Assembly: GCA_947625395.1 (NCBI GenBank)
Contig: CANQOD010000090.1
Location: 1-5,011 of the forward strand
From: an uncultured Bacilli bacterium
Lineage (GTDB): Bacteria > Bacillota_I > Bacilli_A > RF39 > UBA660
Length of the DNA: 5,011 nucleotides
Direction of reading: 5' to 3'
Shown one piece after another: positions 5,005 through 5,011 of the stretch. Each line of letters starts with the position of its first letter. The stretch's first letter is position 1. Under the pieces are notes generated by a model. It ran no database searches, was not told where the DNA came from, and was given only the letters and a program-made list of their open reading frames with translations. The position numbers and the translations under genes are program-made.

Positions 5005-5011
5005 AATGAAT

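Noticed and set aside
1..5011. CRISPR arrays, insertion sequences, phage genes or tRNA genes
   Set aside because: No spaced repeats, transposase or integrase motifs, or cloverleaf-like sequence were seen on either strand.

Overview
The window reads as a chromosomal housekeeping segment of a low-GC Gram-positive bacterium (Bacillota). Supporting signs are AT-rich intergenic DNA, purine-rich Shine-Dalgarno sites, intrinsic terminators with long U-tracts, a T-box leader, and an intact spoVS, which is typical of spore-forming lineages and their relatives. TGA ends the methyltransferase gene and tryptophans are TGG, so the code is standard and not the mycoplasma code. The seryl-tRNA synthetase belongs to a variant best known to me from Clostridia; an Erysipelotrichia or clostridial host is plausible, but I cannot fix the genus.

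All five credible genes lie on the minus strand, so transcription runs from the right end to the left. From the right: a terminator for an off-window gene (4982-5004); a two-gene RNA-modification unit, made of a class I SAM-dependent methyltransferase and an RluA-type pseudouridine synthase whose GTG start overlaps the methyltransferase stop; a gene for a single-pass membrane protein with a roughly 310-residue Pro/Val/Ala/Thr/Glu/Gln-rich tail, ending in a terminator that includes its own stop codon; a 264-base interval with several inverted repeats and an unexplained plus-strand open frame; spoVS; and serS, preceded by a good promoter and a complete T-box leader. The leftmost 200 bases are AT-rich and hold nothing I can name.

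The functional theme is translation (rRNA or tRNA modification, tRNA charging) plus spoVS and an envelope-associated low-complexity protein. I see no phage, CRISPR, transposon or defence signature. The parts that deserve a second look are the wiring of the serS T-box, the structured interval upstream of spoVS, and the ZipA-like layout of the proline-rich membrane protein.
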